Under the pieces are notes generated by a model. The model was not told the DNA's origin. It worked only from the letters and a program-made list of their open reading frames with translations, and did no database searches. Source: a virus. Taken from it: a stretch of 47,111 nucleotides of DNA. Position 1 is the stretch's first letter. Every line of letters starts with the position of its first letter. Location of the stretch: positions 1 through 47,111 of the IMG/VR virus record IMGVR_UViG_3300011269_000007; one strand, written 5' to 3'. Both the position numbers and the translations under genes were made by a program. Below are positions 45,174 through 47,111 of the stretch, piece after piece.

Positions 45174-45890
45174 CTAGAACTTGTAGCTCAGACCACCTCG
45201 AATGAGGCTTACATTGTCATCAGCGTGAAAGATCATATTAGCCGACACCCCAATTGGCATCAACTTGCCACTAAAGCTCCCATTGATATCGTTTAGGAAG
45301 TAATGAAGATACTCCACCCGAGCCAGTAAGCTAGGAGTAAGAGCGATCTCAATTCCACCGCCAAGTACGGCACCACCAAGAGTTGGTTTGAAGTTGACCT
45401 GACTTCCGTCCGTCCCTGTAACGGTGAAGTCAGCACTTCCCCACCCATAACCACCGGTGCCATAGGCCAAAACATTCGGCACGAGTATGTAGCCGAGTCT
45501 TCCGCGAAACGACGCGAGCCAACGGTTCTTGGAATTGACGTTACCGATGAACCCCGGGTTCTGTTGTGTTCCATCGAGCGTCGCGATATCGCCATCACCC
45601 TCAACGCCGAACACGAATCCTGAGCCTGGAAGGTGCCACATATAGCCGGCATGGAGACCGCCAACGAACCCCTGCGGCGAGGTTGCAAAGTCCGTCCCAA
45701 TGTTGTGGAGAAAGTTAGTTGTCTGACCGGATCCAGCTCCTCGTTCGAAGCCATAACCACCATTGATGCCGACGTAGAAACCATTCCATGGGTCGCCATA
45801 ACCCAGCGGAGCCGGAGGGGCTTTGGTGTAGAGATCAGCTCCAATGGCCGGGGTCACAAGCAGGGTCGAAAGCAAGAGAATCTTTTTCAT
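45174..45890 (-). CDS. Outer-membrane beta-barrel protein, Hyphomicrobiales porin-like (238 aa)
   Basis: ATG 45890 has AAAGGA eight bases upstream. The signal peptide MKKILLLSTLLVTPAIGA is cut before DLYTKAPPAP, the classic opening of rhizobial Omp25/Omp31-type barrels. YVGINGGYGFERGAG, LASFRGRLGYILVPNVLAYG, IALTPSLLARVEYLHYF and the final SLIRGGLSYKF (terminal Phe for BAM recognition) complete an eight-stranded-like barrel. A phage-borne outer-membrane protein may block superinfection or alter host permeability. Its placement in the lysis-side island is unusual. Confidence 0.88.
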   Translation of the reverse strand: MKKILLLSTLLVTPAIGADLYTKAPPAPLGYGDPWNGFYVGINGGYGFERGAGSGQTTNFLHNIGTDFATSPQGFVGGLHAGYMWHLPGSGFVFGVEGDGDIATLDGTQQNPGFIGNVNSKNRWLASFRGRLGYILVPNVLAYGTGGYGWGSADFTVTGTDGSQVNFKPTLGGAVLGGGIEIALTPSLLARVEYLHYFLNDINGSFSGKLMPIGVSANMIFHADDNVSLIRGGLSYKF

Positions 45891-45903
45891 TGGGTGATTC
45901 CTT

Positions 45904-46101
45904 TCAGGCAGTTGCGGCCTTAACGGCCCACATAGCAGCGTCCTCGTAATGGGTTTGGGCCAGAGATGCCAAACGAGGGTCTTTGGCCTTGAGCTCTTCG
46001 CAAAGGTCGATCAACTCAGCGGACTTTTGTTTGATCAGATGAACCAAAGGGCTGGCAGGCACATTGAATGAGATTCGAACTCGTTCTTCACCAATAGTCA
46101 T
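45904..46101 (-). CDS. acb2: Acb2-like anti-CBASS protein (65 aa)
   Basis: ATG 46101 follows AAGGAGGAAGA, a strong site. The C-terminal hairpin-helix KQKSAELIDLCEELKAKDPR plus LAQTHYEDAAMWAVKAATA matches the Acb2/Tad1-domain signature, in which the last helix carries an (E)-A-x-MWA-x-(K/R)-A motif also seen in T4 Vs.4. Members form hexamers that bind cyclic di- and trinucleotides and so starve CBASS effectors. At 65 residues it is a minimal form. It would counter a cyclic-oligonucleotide defence in the host. Gene name assigned by motif only. Confidence 0.75.
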   Translation of the reverse strand: MTIGEERVRISFNVPASPLVHLIKQKSAELIDLCEELKAKDPRLASLAQTHYEDAAMWAVKAATA

Positions 46102-46111
46102 TTCTTCCTCC

Positions 46112-46327
46112 TTAAACAGGTTTGGCCGGAGCCGGGGTTGGGGCGTTGGTGACATTACGATCCTTGGCGAATAGGCCAATGGCTCCGGCGGAGATAAGAC
46201 CGATATCAGTAAGCAAAGTGTCTCCATTCCATTGACCGGTTTGGGCCATTCCAGCAAGCTGGCCCAAGGCGGAGAGAATGGGCAAGAGCCCAGCGAGGGT
46301 GGTTTTCCAGGATGGCATTCCGAACAT
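46112..46327 (-). CDS. Holin-like two-helix membrane protein (71 aa)
   Basis: ATG 46327 is eight bases after AGGAGG. Two hydrophobic segments, TTLAGLLPILSALGQLAGMA (~10-29) and TDIGLISAGAIGLFA (~40-54), are separated by a short polar loop and followed by KDRNVTN and a Pro/Ala tail. The WKTTLAG...GLFAKDRNVTN layout is one I recall from small phage proteins annotated as holins. It probably times lysis together with the endolysin at 43859-44437. Confidence 0.65.
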   Translation of the reverse strand: MFGMPSWKTTLAGLLPILSALGQLAGMAQTGQWNGDTLLTDIGLISAGAIGLFAKDRNVTNAPTPAPAKPV

Positions 46328-46482
46328 TTTAGGGTCCTCCTCTGAAACTGGTTGGGCAGGAACTAGGATCATCGGCTTGTGCCTAGCCTAGCCTACCCTT
46401 GCAGAGAAAACGAACAACGTGATCGCTCGCGCTACTCGCGTTCTGTTGAGCCCGATTTCCCCAGGGCAGCGATGGGTGGGAA

Positions 46483-46531
46483 GTGCAGATGCGATCCCAG
46501 GCGTCAAGCGCTCAATTGGGGGCATCTGCAC
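46483..46531. repeat. Perfect 10-bp inverted repeat around a gene end
   Basis: GTGCAGATGC (46483-46492) and GCATCTGCAC (46522-46531) are exact reverse complements separated by 29 bases. They surround the stop codon (46512-46514) of the 79-aa gene. The inner bases CCC...GGG can extend pairing. The 46332-46511 gap before the holin-like gene is otherwise empty on the coding strand. It may be a terminator, an RNA-processing structure or an operator. Confidence 0.6.
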
Positions 46532-46751
46532 TCTCCTTCTCGGCGGCGGGCCTGCTCAATGGTTGTCCGGGTCCGAGAATTCTTTGAAGCGTTCGTCGAG
46601 CAACATAGCGAGAGCGGCCAGAGGATACCTCAACAGCAGCGCTTTCGCGACAGAGAAGGCCAATCACCACCCCTTTGGGGTCGAGAAGCCAAATGCCCTT
46701 TGGCAGAGGTCGAGGCTCGATAAGCTTTCCCTTGACCGTGAGGCCCTTCAT
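46512..46751 (-). CDS. Unknown 79-aa protein overlapping the terminase end
   Basis: ATG 46751 lies in an ATGA overlap with the terminase stop. Its N-terminal half is beta-like (KGLTVKGKLIEPRPLPKGIW; LLDPKGVVIGLLCRESA), with a basic middle (SSGRSRYVARRTLQRILG). Size and position downstream of TerL do not match a small terminase. No family recognised. Confidence 0.55.
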   Translation of the reverse strand: MKGLTVKGKLIEPRPLPKGIWLLDPKGVVIGLLCRESAAVEVSSGRSRYVARRTLQRILGPGQPLSRPAAEKESADAPN

Positions 46752-47111
46752 GCTACCTCCATCGGGTGATAATCCCCTTTGGTCAGGATTTGATAAGGAT
46801 CATATTCCGATACCACATCATCCCTCGCGACCCATGGCTCCCCAAACCGGATGGGCTTGGGCTCGATTGGATAGGCGAAGGTACAGGCAAGGGCATCGAT
46901 ATCATCTGGGCTCTCCCGGCCCTCCCTCATCATGACCTCTTTCGAGGTTAGAATGATCTCGTCCCGATTGTTGAGTGTGTAGGTGATGGAAGCGAGTTGC
47001 TTCTTGAGATCTGGATCAGGCGGGAGGGCCCCACCCTTGAGCCAAGCTCGAAGGGATCCATACATCTCGGCCCTCTTGTTGGCGTAGCGTTCACCTTGGG
47101 TATTGGATTCG
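46748..47111 (-). CDS. terL: Terminase large subunit, C-terminal part (runs off the right edge)
   Basis: The frame is open from the right edge (…SNTQGERYANKRAEMYGSLR) and ends at TGA 46748. The segment RYANKRAEMYGSLRAWL and RESPDDIDALACTFAYP, with its DDxxDAL acidic cluster, is the end of the RNase H-like nuclease domain of terminase large subunits. It cuts and packages the genome into the capsid. The ATPase domain lies beyond the window. The stop overlaps the next ATG by ATGA. Confidence 0.85.
   Translation of the reverse strand, partial: ESNTQGERYANKRAEMYGSLRAWLKGGALPPDPDLKKQLASITYTLNNRDEIILTSKEVMMREGRESPDDIDALACTFAYPIEPKPIRFGEPWVARDDVVSEYDPYQILTKGDYHPMEVA

Noticed and set aside
1-47111. 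T7-type single-subunit RNA polymerase, integrase, tRNA genes or CRISPR arrays
   Set aside because: None of the characteristic motifs or repeat-spacer patterns was seen; the absence holds only for this window.

Overview
The window looks like most of a tailed double-stranded DNA phage genome with a short-tailed (podovirus) morphogenesis module. Two gene blocks converge near 17.8 kb: early and replication genes run rightward on the + strand (1-17.8 kb), and virion, lysis and accessory genes run leftward on the - strand (17.8-47.1 kb). The large terminase runs off the right edge and a small gene runs off the left edge, so the genome is incomplete. I see no RNA polymerase, integrase, tRNA or CRISPR array. 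A consensus sigma-70 promoter at 4.8 kb suggests host RNA polymerase is used. The outer-membrane beta-barrel gene (45.2-45.9 kb) has the ADLY.KAPPAP / GFYVGINGGYG style of Hyphomicrobiales (Bradyrhizobium/Methylocystis-like) porin-like proteins, so an alphaproteobacterial host is my inference.

0-6.9 kb: structured non-coding DNA (22-bp inverted repeat, hairpins, G10 tract), then many small early genes with coupled starts, including an Arc-like ribbon-helix-helix protein, zinc-ribbon proteins, a long coiled-coil protein and a Tat-signal protein. Terminators and hairpins at 1.04, 1.88, 3.06, 3.77, 4.74 and 4.77 kb divide it into units. 6.9-17.8 kb: replication and recombination. It holds a UvrD-like helicase, a Cas4/RecB-like nuclease, a RecA-fold ATPase next to a DUF669-like protein, a deoxyribosyltransferase-like protein, a uracil-DNA-glycosylase/3'-5' exonuclease fusion, a family A polymerase and a DUF3987-like helicase. 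The polymerase is divided within its exonuclease domain by a small intervening gene.

47.1-17.8 kb read leftward: terminase; an accessory and lysis island (holin-like protein, Acb2-like anti-CBASS protein, outer-membrane barrel, endolysin); portal; Bbp19-like protein; scaffold; capsid; cement protein; a run of Sec-signal proteins; tailspike; tail fibre; a LAGLIDADG endonuclease; small Gly-rich proteins; tail tubular A; an HNH endonuclease; tail tubular B; then four T7-like internal or ejection proteins, one with an M15 peptidase domain and one of 1777 residues.

The most unusual theme is export. Five late genes carry Sec signal peptides that all appear to be cut before Gln. The window also encodes an outer-membrane barrel, a lipoprotein and a Tat substrate. 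Other notable points are the split UDG-exo-pol polymerase, the Acb2-like protein, a tail gene that appears to start at ATC behind an inserted HNH gene, and pervasive TGATG/ATGA coupling.
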